Positions 33,642 to 41,954 of a stretch of DNA of 64,000 nucleotides are shown piece by piece. The position numbers were made by a program, and so were the translations under genes. The notes beneath the pieces are model-generated. The model saw nothing but the letters and a program-made list of their open reading frames with translations. It made no database searches and had not been told where the DNA came from. Numbering within the stretch: the first letter of the stretch is position 1; each line of letters starts with the position of its first letter. Source of the DNA: Paenibacillus aestuarii (GTDB lineage Bacteria > Bacillota > Bacilli > Paenibacillales > NBRC-103111); contig NZ_JAQFVF010000061.1 in NCBI RefSeq assembly GCF_027789125.1, forward strand, positions 1 through 64,000. The letters run 5' to 3'.

Positions 33642-33688
33642 AAAAACTTTCGTTCCCTCGACCGGATCACAGGCTATGATGAAAATTT
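33642..33688 (+). repeat. Intergenic repeat family R1, copy 2
   Basis: Nearly the same sequence as 2947-2995 (AAAAACTTTC, CCCTCGACCG, TCACAGGCTATGATGAAAAT). Here the right end forms the perfect palindrome ATGAAAATTTTCAT instead of the terminator seen in copy 1. It lies between gerQ and urtD; the rest of 33508-33745 shows nothing else. Confidence 0.7.
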
Positions 33689-33745
33689 TCATATTAGGGA
33701 GCTTGGGGATGTTTTTATGATTGCGGGGTCAGACACGCAATGAAG

Positions 33746-34537
33746 CTAAGCGCCTCGCTCCACTTTCCTGCCGAGGAACGTCTCCGCTGCTTTGTCATCG
33801 TTCAGGAGCTCCTGTACCAGGCTTTCCCGGAGCAGTGCGCCCTCACGGAGCAAAGTGACCTTGCCGGCGAAGCAGCGGACAAAGGCGAGATCGCGCTCGG
33901 CGACAAGGATCGTCTGCTCCGCGTTGATCGCATGCAGCAGCTCGCCGGTTTGCTCAGCCTCGCTGACGGTCATGCCGGCCGTAGGCTCGTCAAGCAGCAG
34001 CAGCTCGGGCTCCTGCATAAGCAGCATGCCGATTTCGAGCCATTGCTTCTCGGCGTGGGACAGCGAGCCTGCCCGTTCTTTGGCCTTGCTCTGCAGGCCG
34101 ATCATGGCAAGCCTATGATGCAGACGGTCGCGCTGCTCGCTGGTCATCTTCGTCCAGAGCGCGCTGAGCAAGCCTCGTTGCTGCTTGAGGGACAGCGCCA
34201 AGTTCTCGAACACCGTCAATGTCGAGAAGACCGATGGCGCCTGCGATTTGCGGCCAATGCCCAATTGGGCGATTTGCTGCTCCTGATGCTTCGTCAAGTC
34301 GATGGAATCTTTGAACAGTACGTGCCCTTGGGAAGGTTTCACCTTTCCGCTGATGACATGAAGCAGTGTTGTTTTGCCTGAGCCATGGGGACCAACGAGG
34401 AAGCGCAGCTCGCCGTACTGCAAAGTAAAGTTTACATTGTGCAATGCTTGGATATCGCCAAAACGGACTTCCAATCCTTCCAAACGAAGAATGTCCCTGC
34501 CGGGTGCAGGATTGTGCAGCGCAAATTGTCCTAGCAT
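33746..34537 (-). CDS. urtD: Orphan UrtD-like urea ABC transporter ATPase with altered motifs
   Basis: The 263-residue ATPase matches UrtD of the urea transporter by VRFGDIQALHNVNFTLQYGE, IGRKSQAPSVFSTLTVFENL and KQWLEIGMLLMQEPELLLLD. Walker A (GPHGSGKTT) and Walker B (LLLLDEPTAGM) are intact. The signature is LSHAEKQ where UrtD proteins usually have LSHGQKQ or LSHGEKQ. The switch histidine of VEHDMEFV is Arg in VAERDLAFV. No urtA, urtB, urtC or urtE lies in the window. The ATG at 34537 follows AAGGAGGAGG. It is divergent from urease and may share GlnR/TnrA control. It is probably decaying or assembling with subunits encoded elsewhere. Confidence 0.85.
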   Translation of the reverse strand: MLGQFALHNPAPGRDILRLEGLEVRFGDIQALHNVNFTLQYGELRFLVGPHGSGKTTLLHVISGKVKPSQGHVLFKDSIDLTKHQEQQIAQLGIGRKSQAPSVFSTLTVFENLALSLKQQRGLLSALWTKMTSEQRDRLHHRLAMIGLQSKAKERAGSLSHAEKQWLEIGMLLMQEPELLLLDEPTAGMTVSEAEQTGELLHAINAEQTILVAERDLAFVRCFAGKVTLLREGALLRESLVQELLNDDKAAETFLGRKVERGA

Positions 34538-34659
34538 GAAGATCCTCCTCCTTAGGTTAACTGATCGTCTATTGGTCGGACGGATGAGGTGCAGTTCTCA
34601 TTTACGTCCTGCTGTTTTATAGGTTTAATACTAAAATAATAAAGTGTGATCGAAAATAA

Positions 34660-34676
34660 TGTCAACAATATTAACA
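34660..34676 (+). promoter_or_regulatory. Second, weaker GlnR/TnrA-like box
   Basis: TGTCAACAATATTAACA keeps both outer TGTNA/TNACA arms of the nitrogen-regulator site, with two mismatches in the centre. It is 115 bp from the perfect site and nearer urtD. Confidence 0.5.
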
Positions 34677-34774
34677 TAAATAATAAATAGTTGTGGTTGG
34701 CGCACAAATGAACTTCGATATTTGAGTTATTTTTCTAATAATATACCAATTTAAAAGAATTTTTCGCGTTTAAA

Positions 34775-34791
34775 TGTTATATATTCTAACA
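34775..34791 (+). promoter_or_regulatory. GlnR/TnrA box, perfect consensus
   Basis: TGTTATATATTCTAACA fits TGTNANAWWWTMTNACA at every position. It is centred about 51 bp upstream of the predicted ureA transcription start, the position at which TnrA activates in Bacillus. Confidence 0.85.
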
Positions 34792-34798
34792 TAAATGA

Positions 34799-34827
34799 TT
34801 TACACCACTCGAGGAGCCGAATATAAT
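34799..34827 (+). promoter_or_regulatory. Sigma-A promoter of the urease operon
   Basis: TTTACA (34799-34804), 17 bp, TATAAT (34822-34827), 45 bp ahead of the ureA start. Confidence 0.75.
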
Positions 34828-34872
34828 GAGGGTAACGCTTTTCCAATTTTCGGATTTTGAAGAGGTGAAGAG

Positions 34873-35175
34873 ATGTATTTGACGGAGAGAGAAAAGGAGA
34901 AGCTGCTCATCACGGTGGCTGCGGACTTGGCCAGGCGCAGGTTGGCCAGAGGTGTCAAGCTGAACTATCCGGAAAGTATCGCTTTGCTGACCTCAGAGAT
35001 TATGGAAGGGGCAAGAGACGGTTTGACGGTAGCTCAACTGATGGATTTCGGCACGACGATTCTGAAAGCGGATCAGGTTATGGAGGGCGTGCCGGAAATG
35101 ATTCATGAGGTGCAGGTGGAAGCGACCTTTCCAGACGGCACGAAGCTGGTCACAATTCATCAACCTATTCACTAA
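34873..35175 (+). CDS. ureA: Urease gamma subunit
   Basis: The 100-residue subunit has [40 protein letters not shown] and the C-terminal [18 protein letters not shown], as in all UreA proteins. It forms (UreABC)3 with the beta and alpha subunits, hydrolysing urea to ammonia and carbamate. GAGGTGAAGAG precedes the ATG. First gene of ureABCFGD, under nitrogen control. Confidence 0.97.
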   Translation: MYLTEREKEKLLITVAADLARRRLARGVKLNYPESIALLTSEIMEGARDGLTVAQLMDFGTTILKADQVMEGVPEMIHEVQVEATFPDGTKLVTIHQPIH

Positions 35176-35192
35176 TCGGGGAGGGGAACGGC

Positions 35193-35576
35193 ATGATTCC
35201 TGGTGAATTCCGAACGCGGAAGGGTAGCATTACCCTTAATGAAGGCAGGCTCACAGCCGAGATTGTGGTTACGAATACGGGCGATCGGCCTGTGCAGGTG
35301 GGCTCGCATTATCATTTTTTTGAAGTCAATCGGGCGTTGGACTTCCCCAGGGAGATGGCCTTCGGTATGCGTCTTGACATTGCGGCTGGAACGGCTGTGC
35401 GTTTCGAGCCCGGCGAGCAGAAGCCGGTGCAGCTTGTGGCGCTGGGAGGCGCGCAGAAGTCCTACGGCCTGAATGGCCTTAGCCTAGGCTTGGCGATGCC
35501 AGGTGTGATGCCTGCAGACGTCCGTGAACGATGGCAGGCGTGGAAGGAGTGCTCCGATGAAGCAGATCGATCGTAA
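35193..35576 (+). CDS. ureB: Urease beta subunit
   Basis: The 127-residue subunit begins MIPGEF and has [39 protein letters not shown] and the terminal KSYGLNGL, standard for UreB. GGGGAGGGGAACGGC precedes the ATG. Its last 20 bases overlap ureC in another frame. The tail after [13 protein letters not shown] is a little longer than the core family. Confidence 0.97.
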   Translation: MIPGEFRTRKGSITLNEGRLTAEIVVTNTGDRPVQVGSHYHFFEVNRALDFPREMAFGMRLDIAAGTAVRFEPGEQKPVQLVALGGAQKSYGLNGLSLGLAMPGVMPADVRERWQAWKECSDEADRS

Positions 35577-37272
35577 GAGCTACGCACTGATGTTCGGACC
35601 TACGAAGGGCGATGCCGTGCGGCTGGCGGACACTGACCTTTGGGCTATGATCGAGCACGATTACACGGTCTATGGGGACGAGTGCAAATTCGGCGGGGGC
35701 AAAGTCATCCGTGACGGGATGGGTCAATCCAGCGGGGCGACGCGTCAGGAGGGCGTGCTGGATACGCTGATCACCAATGCTGTCATCATTGATCATTGGG
35801 GCATTGTCAAAGGTGATATTGGTCTGAAGGACGGCCATATCGTCGGCATCGGCAAAGCGGGCAACCCTGACATTATGGACGGCGTGCACCCGAACCTAAT
35901 CGTAGGCGCAAGTACGGAGGTCATCGCCAGCGAAGGCAAAATCGTGACAGCCGGTGGCATCGATGCGCACATTCATTATATATGTCCGCAGCAGATTGAA
36001 ACAGCGCTAGCTTCGGGTGTGACCACGATGATTGGCGGCGGAACGGGACCGGCGACGGGGACGAATGCGACGACATGCACCCCAGGGGCATGGCATATGC
36101 GCCGAATGCTGGAGGCTGCCGAGGCGTTCCCCATGAATTTGGGTTTTACGGGCAAAGGCAACTCGTCGTTTCTGGCGCCCTTGACAGAGCAGATTGAAGC
36201 CGGAGCGATCGGGCTGAAGCTCCATGAAGATTGGGGGACGACACCCGCAGCGATCGATGCGTGTCTTGCAGCCGCCGACCAGTACGACGTCCAAGTGGCG
36301 ATCCATACGGACACATTGAATGAAGCGGGATTTTTAGAGGATACGCTTGCGGCGATTAAGGGCAGGACGATCCATACGTACCATACGGAAGGCGCAGGCG
36401 GCGGCCATGCCCCGGATATTATTCGCGCCGCTTCCGAGCTGAATGTGCTGCCTTCCTCAACGAACCCGACGCGGCCCTTTACGATCAATACGATTGAAGA
36501 ACACCTGGATATGTTGATGGTGTGCCATCATCTGGACAGCCGCATTCCTGAAGATGTGGCTTTCGCAGATTCACGGATCCGCCCGGAGACGATTGCGGCG
36601 GAAGATATTCTCCACGATCTCGGCGTGTTCAGCATGCTGAGCTCGGATTCACAGGCAATGGGGCGTGTGGGGGAAGTCATTATCCGCACCTGGCAAACCG
36701 CCGATAAAATGAAAAAACAGCGCGGCCCGCTCGCGCCGGATTCGGAAGAAGGCGATAACTTCCGCATCAAGCGGTATATCGCCAAATATACGATTAATCC
36801 GGCGATCACGCACGGAGTCTCCCATCTCGTGGGCTCGGTCGAAGCGGGAAAATTCGCCGATCTAGTCATCTGGAGCCCGATGTTCTTCGGCGTCAAGCCG
36901 GATCTGGTGCTCAAAGGCGGCAGTATCGCCTATGCGCAAATGGGCGATCCAAACGCCTCGATCCCGACGCCGCAGCCTGTCTTCGGGCGACCGATGTTCG
37001 CTGCGTTCGGCAAGTCGCTGACGCAAAGCTCCATCACCTTCGTCTCGCAAGCGGCTTATGACCGCGGTATCGCCCAGACCATCGGTCTGCAAAAGCGGGT
37101 CGAGCCGGTGAAAGGCTGCCGCCATGTGACCAAGAAGGACATGATTCACAATGGCGAGACGCCTTCAATTGAAGTGAATCCGGAGACGTATGAGGTCAAG
37201 GTGAATGGTGAAGCGATCACTTGCGAGCCGGCGAAGGAGCTGCCGATGGCGCAGCGGTACTTTTTATTCTAA
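35557..37272 (+). CDS. ureC: Urease alpha subunit (catalytic)
   Basis: The 571-residue nickel enzyme has the ligands in [10 protein letters not shown] (His138 and His140), the carbamylated Lys221 in [10 protein letters not shown], His250 in AIHTDT, His276 and Asp364 ([10 protein letters not shown]). The flap holds Cys323 and His324 ([10 protein letters not shown]). All catalytic residues are present. The ATG at 35557 lies 8 bases after AAGGAGTG within the ureB end. It requires UreD, UreF and UreG for nickel insertion. Confidence 0.98.
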   Translation: MKQIDRKSYALMFGPTKGDAVRLADTDLWAMIEHDYTVYGDECKFGGGKVIRDGMGQSSGATRQEGVLDTLITNAVIIDHWGIVKGDIGLKDGHIVGIGKAGNPDIMDGVHPNLIVGASTEVIASEGKIVTAGGIDAHIHYICPQQIETALASGVTTMIGGGTGPATGTNATTCTPGAWHMRRMLEAAEAFPMNLGFTGKGNSSFLAPLTEQIEAGAIGLKLHEDWGTTPAAIDACLAAADQYDVQVAIHTDTLNEAGFLEDTLAAIKGRTIHTYHTEGAGGGHAPDIIRAASELNVLPSSTNPTRPFTINTIEEHLDMLMVCHHLDSRIPEDVAFADSRIRPETIAAEDILHDLGVFSMLSSDSQAMGRVGEVIIRTWQTADKMKKQRGPLAPDSEEGDNFRIKRYIAKYTINPAITHGVSHLVGSVEAGKFADLVIWSPMFFGVKPDLVLKGGSIAYAQMGDPNASIPTPQPVFGRPMFAAFGKSLTQSSITFVSQAAYDRGIAQTIGLQKRVEPVKGCRHVTKKDMIHNGETPSIEVNPETYEVKVNGEAITCEPAKELPMAQRYFLF

Positions 37273-37291
37273 AAAAGCGGAGGTGACGGCG

Positions 37292-37990
37292 ATGACGGCT
37301 TCGACCGGGTTTCACTGGCTGGCTTATCAGCAGCTGCTGGATTCTGCGCTGCCAATCGGCGGCTTCTCCCATTCCTTCGGGCTGGAGACGCTGGTGCAGC
37401 AGGAGCGGCTGCGGACTGTCGACGAGCTGGAAGATTATATCCGCTCGATGCTGGCGGGCAGCTGGGCGACCGCGGACGCTATGGTAATCAAGGCGGCCTA
37501 CGCATGCATCCCGGTGAACAACCTGCCGCAGCTATGGCAAATCGACCGGATGCTGCATGTGCAGCGGGCATCCAGCGAAGCCAGAACCGGCGTCCAGAAG
37601 ATGGGCCGCCGCTTGCTGCAGCTCACGCGCTCGATGTATCCCGAGCTCAATTGGGCGCCGCTCGATGAGGCGGTGACCGCCGAACGGTGCGGCTGCACCC
37701 ATGCGCTTGTGCACGGCTGGGTGAGCTATCATCTCGGCGTTCCGTTGGATAACGCGGTAGAAGGTTATTTATACTGTTGTATCGTCACCTGCGTGAACAG
37801 CGCGTTGCGGTTAATGTCCATGGGGCAGACCCAGGGACAGATGCTGCTGGCGAAGTTGGTGCCCCTGACGGGCAGTGAGTGGCAGCGGGTCGCGCATCTG
37901 GACCCGATGGATGCTTATACGAACACACCGGCTGCGGATCTGGCGATGATGCAGCACGAAACCCTGTATTCCCGATTGTTCATGTCCTAG
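37292..37990 (+). CDS. ureF: Urease accessory protein UreF
   Basis: The 232-residue helical protein has LLDSALPIGGFSHSFGLETL near its start and CVNSALRLMSMGQTQGQMLL later, both conserved in UreF. It gates GTPase activity of UreG and bridges UreG to the UreD-urease complex. The ATG at 37292 is 8 bases after GGAGG. It follows ureC directly; the ureE gene usually found at this spot is absent. Confidence 0.95.
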   Translation: MTASTGFHWLAYQQLLDSALPIGGFSHSFGLETLVQQERLRTVDELEDYIRSMLAGSWATADAMVIKAAYACIPVNNLPQLWQIDRMLHVQRASSEARTGVQKMGRRLLQLTRSMYPELNWAPLDEAVTAERCGCTHALVHGWVSYHLGVPLDNAVEGYLYCCIVTCVNSALRLMSMGQTQGQMLLAKLVPLTGSEWQRVAHLDPMDAYTNTPAADLAMMQHETLYSRLFMS

Positions 37991-38042
37991 TATTCCTGTT
38001 TGGATAGGACGGATTAACTTTTAACTTTGAGGAGGAATCTCT

Positions 38043-38711
38043 ATGTGTCAAGGTAAAGGTCCAGGGCATCATCATCACCAAGGATGGGAAAAACCGGATG
38101 TCGATCGCAGCCGTCCGATGCGTATCGGAATCGGGGGACCGGTCGGCTCTGGTAAAACGGCTTTGGTTGAACGTCTCGCACGGAAACTGAATCAGCGTTA
38201 CAGCATCGCGGTCATTACGAACGATATTTATACGAAGGAAGACGCGCGGATACTCATTCGCTCCGAGGCGCTGCCAGAAGAGCGGATCATCGGGGTGGAG
38301 ACGGGAGGGTGCCCGCATACCGCCATCCGTGAGGATGCGTCCATGAATTTCGAGGCGATTGAGGAGCTGGAGAAGCGCTTCGAGCATCTGGATATGATTT
38401 TTATCGAAAGCGGTGGCGACAATCTCGCGGCGGCGTTCAGTCCGGAGCTGGTCGATCGTTTCATCTATATTATTGATGTGGCCCAAGGGGAGAAAATACC
38501 GCGCAAAGGCGGTCCGGGCATCATGCGCTCCGATATGCTGATCATCAACAAAATCGATTTGGCTCCCTTCGTCGGAGCAAGTCTGCAAGTCATGGATGAG
38601 GATACGAAAAAAATGCGCGGCGACCGCCCGTATATTTTCTCCAATTTGATGGGCGGCACAGGTTTGGATGACATCGTGTCATGGGTGGAGCGGGAGTACA
38701 GCCATGCCTAG
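38043..38711 (+). CDS. ureG: Urease accessory GTPase UreG with N-terminal His stretch
   Basis: The 222-residue SIMIBI GTPase has the P-loop GGPVGSGKT (about 31-39), the nickel-binding Cys-Pro-His motif in [28 protein letters not shown] and [11 protein letters not shown]. It begins [20 protein letters not shown], a short Cys/His-rich extension that could store or hand over nickel. Because no ureE is present, this may replace the UreE metallochaperone role (inference). AGGAGG precedes the ATG at 38043. Confidence 0.96.
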   Translation: MCQGKGPGHHHHQGWEKPDVDRSRPMRIGIGGPVGSGKTALVERLARKLNQRYSIAVITNDIYTKEDARILIRSEALPEERIIGVETGGCPHTAIREDASMNFEAIEELEKRFEHLDMIFIESGGDNLAAAFSPELVDRFIYIIDVAQGEKIPRKGGPGIMRSDMLIINKIDLAPFVGASLQVMDEDTKKMRGDRPYIFSNLMGGTGLDDIVSWVEREYSHA

Positions 38712-39555
38712 CGTGACCGGGGAGATGACGGCTGAATTTGCGGTGCGCCGCGGCTTGACGCAGCTCGTCCGCAACTATCACGCCTCCCCGCTCAAGATTG
38801 CCAAAACGTTTCGATTCGAGAACGAAACGCTCGGTACCGACGACGTGGCTGAGCAGCTAGGCGTCTATATCATGGACTGCTCCCCGGGCCTGATGGCAGG
38901 GGATCATTATGAAATCAACGTGCGCCTGCAGGAGGGCGCACGCGTGTTTCTGACGAACCAGTCGTTCACGAAGGTTCATCCTGCTCTGCACGGCGCCGGC
39001 TGCACGCAGCGCCAGACGCTGCAGCTAGCGCCCGGCGCGCTGCTCGAGTACATGCCCGAGCCGCTGATGCTGTACAAGGACGCCAGGCTGCATGCGGATA
39101 TGGAGGTGTACCTGGCGCCTGGCGCAGCGCTGATTCTCTCGGACATTCTCTGTCCGGGACGAACACAGCGCGGCGAAGTGTTTCAGTATACTTCATTAAG
39201 GAACCGGATGAAGGTTTGGTATGATGATGAGCTGATCTATTATCAGAATCAGCAAATCGAGCCGCAGTCCATGCAGCTGCAAGCGGCGGGCTGCTGGGGA
39301 CAGGATACCCACCTCGGCAGCCTATACGTGTTCTCCGATCGTCTTGGGCAGCGCCATCTGGACGATCTTCAGGAGCAGCTGGATGAGCTGCGGGATGTGC
39401 GCGTGCGCAGCGGAGCAAGCATGGGCTACAAGCACGGCTTAATCGTCACGATGATGGGCACCAGCGCTTGGGAGCTTCAACATGGGATCACTTATGCCTG
39501 GCGGTGCATTCGCCAAAGCTTGTTTGCCTGGTGTCCATTACATGTGCATAAATAG
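38704..39555 (+). CDS. ureD: Urease accessory protein UreD (UreH)
   Basis: The 283-residue scaffold protein has [49 protein letters not shown] and [16 protein letters not shown], matching UreD. It binds apo-urease and with UreF and UreG delivers nickel. ATG at 38704 overlaps the ureG end by 8 bases with GGGAG upstream. Last gene of the operon, followed by a terminator. Confidence 0.94.
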   Translation: MPSVTGEMTAEFAVRRGLTQLVRNYHASPLKIAKTFRFENETLGTDDVAEQLGVYIMDCSPGLMAGDHYEINVRLQEGARVFLTNQSFTKVHPALHGAGCTQRQTLQLAPGALLEYMPEPLMLYKDARLHADMEVYLAPGAALILSDILCPGRTQRGEVFQYTSLRNRMKVWYDDELIYYQNQQIEPQSMQLQAAGCWGQDTHLGSLYVFSDRLGQRHLDDLQEQLDELRDVRVRSGASMGYKHGLIVTMMGTSAWELQHGITYAWRCIRQSLFAWCPLHVHK

Positions 39556-39575
39556 GGAGCCTACGGGCTCCTTTT
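39555..39575 (+). terminator. Terminator of the urease operon
   Basis: GGAGCC / GGCTCC with a 4-base loop then TTTTCC, directly after the ureD stop codon. Confidence 0.75.
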
Positions 39576-39657
39576 CCTTTATCTTCGAATGGAGAGCGAA
39601 TTTTCCACGCATACTGGAAGGAGAATCGACAAAATGATGACAACTGACCTCGCTTCA

Positions 39658-39686
39658 TTGTCAAACGGGGTTCGTGTTGATATGAT
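39658..39686 (+). promoter_or_regulatory. Sigma-A promoter of ctaB
   Basis: TTGTCA (39658-39663), 17 bp, TATGAT (39681-39686), about 55 bp ahead of the ctaB start. Confidence 0.65.
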
Positions 39687-39742
39687 GAGAATGTTTATAT
39701 TAGACTGTTTGCTCGAGTTTTGAAATACAGGAGGGCAATAAC

Positions 39743-40723
39743 GTGGAGAATCAAGTGAGCTACGAGTCGGTCTCGAGTGCATCGCCTCAAGCATCGGAAC
39801 GCTCTGAATCGCTGGAAAGCAGCACAGTTCATGCTTCGGCAGAACCTGTGACGATTAAAGATTTTTATCGCTTGGTCAAACCAGGCATTATTTATTCCAA
39901 TTCCATGACCGCCTTCGCCGGCTATTGGGTAGCGGCCCGCTGGCAGGTTGACTGGCTGCATTTGCTCTTCACGCTGCTGGGCACGGCACTGGTAATGGCA
40001 GGCGGCACGGTACTGAATAACTTCTTGGACCGCGAAATGGACGCCAAGATGGAACGTACGCAGAAGAGGGCGCTTCCTAGCGGCAGAATTTCACCTAACA
40101 CTGTGCTATGGTACGGAATCATATTGGGCATCGCAGGTTTAGCTGTTCTCTACTTCGCAGCGCATTCGCCGCTTGCCACATTGGTCGGTCTAATCGGTCT
40201 GTTCCTCTATGTATGGCTGTACACCGCTTGGTTCAAGCGAACTTCCGTATGGAGCACTTTTGTCGGCGCTTTCTCAGGAGCAACTCCGCCTGTAATCGGC
40301 TACTGCGCCGTCACCGGCACGATTGATTTGGGCGCCGTTCTGCTGTTCGCCTTCTTATTCCTCTGGCAGCCGCCGCACTTCTGGGCACTGGGCATTCGCC
40401 GTATGGAAGAGTATCGCGCTGCAGGTTTCCCTTTGCTGCCGGTTGTTCGCGGCAGTTACGTCACCAAGATCAGCATGGTCCGCTATGTGGTGCTGCTTGT
40501 ACCGGTGACGGTGATGATGACAGCGTTCGGATACGTGGGTTACATATTCTTGATCGCTTCCACGGTTCTCGGTCTTGTCTGGGCGTTTATGAGCCTCAAG
40601 GGCTTTAAAGCAACCGGCGCGGACGAAGTGAAGTGGGCAAAGCGCATGTTCATTTTCTCCATCAATTATTTAACGCTGCTGTCGATTCTCATGGTGATCG
40701 ATACGGTGAAAGATGTGGCATAA
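39743..40723 (+). CDS. ctaB: Protoheme IX farnesyltransferase (haem O synthase)
   Basis: A UbiA-family membrane prenyltransferase making haem O for haem-copper oxidases. The 326-residue protein has a Ser/Glu-rich N-terminal tail of about 35 residues, then KPGIIYSNSMTAFAGYWVAA, the metal-diphosphate motif NNFLDREMDAKMERTQKR and FLWQPPHFWALGIRR. GTG at 39743 follows GGAGGGCAATAAC. The SCO gene follows; ctaA lies 15 kb away rather than beside it. Confidence 0.95.
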   Translation: MENQVSYESVSSASPQASERSESLESSTVHASAEPVTIKDFYRLVKPGIIYSNSMTAFAGYWVAARWQVDWLHLLFTLLGTALVMAGGTVLNNFLDREMDAKMERTQKRALPSGRISPNTVLWYGIILGIAGLAVLYFAAHSPLATLVGLIGLFLYVWLYTAWFKRTSVWSTFVGAFSGATPPVIGYCAVTGTIDLGAVLLFAFLFLWQPPHFWALGIRRMEEYRAAGFPLLPVVRGSYVTKISMVRYVVLLVPVTVMMTAFGYVGYIFLIASTVLGLVWAFMSLKGFKATGADEVKWAKRMFIFSINYLTLLSILMVIDTVKDVA

Positions 40724-40795
40724 TTGAAGGTAACATAAGATCCCATGGCAACATGGGATTTTCTTTTCATACATAAACAAAGCGAGGTAAAGAGC

Positions 40796-41431
40796 GTGGG
40801 GACATTTTTCGAAAAGAACTGGTTCAAGCTGGCCATCGGCGTGATTTTGATTGCAATGATCGCTTCCTTTGCTTATAAGCTATGGTTTACCGGCAGCGGA
40901 GCGGACGATGAGCGGTTGAAGGCGATGAAAGCGGCGCCTGCGTTCCAACTGCAGGATTTAGACGGGAAGACGGTATCTTCTAAGGATTTGGACGGCAAAG
41001 TGAGACTCGTGTACTTTTTCTATTCTTTTTGTCCTGATGTGTGTATGCCAACGTCCTTTTTACTTTCACAAGTACAGGATTCTCTAAAGCAGAAGGGCTT
41101 GCTGGGTACGAAAGCCGAGATCGTATCCATTACGATCGACCCGACGCGGGATACACCAGATGTATTGAAGAAGTTCGGGGACCAATTTGAGTCGAAACCG
41201 ATCCCGGGCGGATGGACGTTCTTGCGCGGCGATGAAGAGAAGACGAAGCAGTTGGCGGAAGATTATGGCATTATGGTGATCAAAGAAAAGGATGGCAATT
41301 TCTCGCATTCCAATGCGATTTTGCTGGTCGATCCGAAGGGAATGCTGCGCAACTACTACGATGCGGGCAATCCGGAGCTGGATGCGGACCATATCGTGAA
41401 AGACGTCGTTACGTTGTCTAAAGGTAAATAA
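40796..41431 (+). CDS. SCO1/SenC family copper chaperone
   Basis: A membrane-anchored thioredoxin-fold protein of 211 residues for copper delivery to cytochrome oxidase subunit II. It has one N-terminal helix (FKLAIGVILIAMIASFAY), the copper motif CPDVC (Cys79 and Cys83 in YSFCPDVCMPTS), TIDPTRDTP and the distal His in FSHSNAILLVDP. GTG at 40796 follows GAGGTAAAGAGC. Cotranscribed with ctaB, as in other Bacillales. Confidence 0.92.
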   Translation: MGTFFEKNWFKLAIGVILIAMIASFAYKLWFTGSGADDERLKAMKAAPAFQLQDLDGKTVSSKDLDGKVRLVYFFYSFCPDVCMPTSFLLSQVQDSLKQKGLLGTKAEIVSITIDPTRDTPDVLKKFGDQFESKPIPGGWTFLRGDEEKTKQLAEDYGIMVIKEKDGNFSHSNAILLVDPKGMLRNYYDAGNPELDADHIVKDVVTLSKGK

Positions 41432-41438
41432 GCTGGCA

Positions 41439-41792
41439 CTATTCAAAAGCGGGGTCTGGTTCAGGGTAGATGATATACTCTTCCAGCCCTGCTTTTTCTA
41501 GCTGTTGAATGAGGTACTCTTCCGGCGTTCCCTCAACGCCCGCATAACCTTTGCGCGTATAAATCTGCTCAGCGTCGGGAAAGGTGTCGCGCAGAAGGCT
41601 GCGAATGCGTTTGCCGGAGGAATCGTTGTCCGTAAACAAATAAACCTGCTTGGTTCCCACTTTTTTCCTAAGGCTATCTAGTGTGTTGGTGCTAGGCGTG
41701 CCGAAGGTGCATAGGATCGTGATTTGTTCGGTGATGATTCGTTTCAAGCGGCTCTTGTCGTTTTTACCCTCTACGATAATGGCGATGGACAT
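41439..41792 (-). CDS. Short stand-alone Toprim domain protein
   Basis: The 117-residue protein is little more than a Toprim fold: IAIIVEGKNDKSRL (catalytic Glu) and LFTDNDSSGKRIRSLL (DxD). It resembles the N-terminal domain of RNase M5 and related small Toprim nucleases but lacks their C-terminal domain. GGGGGAACAGCAGC precedes the ATG at 41792. It is convergent with the SCO gene. The function is unknown; a nucleic-acid cleaving or primase-like role is inferred from the fold. Confidence 0.78.
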   Translation of the reverse strand: MSIAIIVEGKNDKSRLKRIITEQITILCTFGTPSTNTLDSLRKKVGTKQVYLFTDNDSSGKRIRSLLRDTFPDAEQIYTRKGYAGVEGTPEEYLIQQLEKAGLEEYIIYPEPDPAFE

Positions 41793-41954
41793 GCTGCTGT
41801 TCCCCCGTTTGCCTGTGTTTTCTGTAGTATAACCAGAAATTGCATGTGATCCAAGATGAAATAGGCAGTCTGAAGTGGAAATTTCCCGGGAAATGACAGC
41901 TGTTGACAAAAACCACGCATAGTCTCGCGTATCGCAGGTTTGTCTGCCCGTGCA

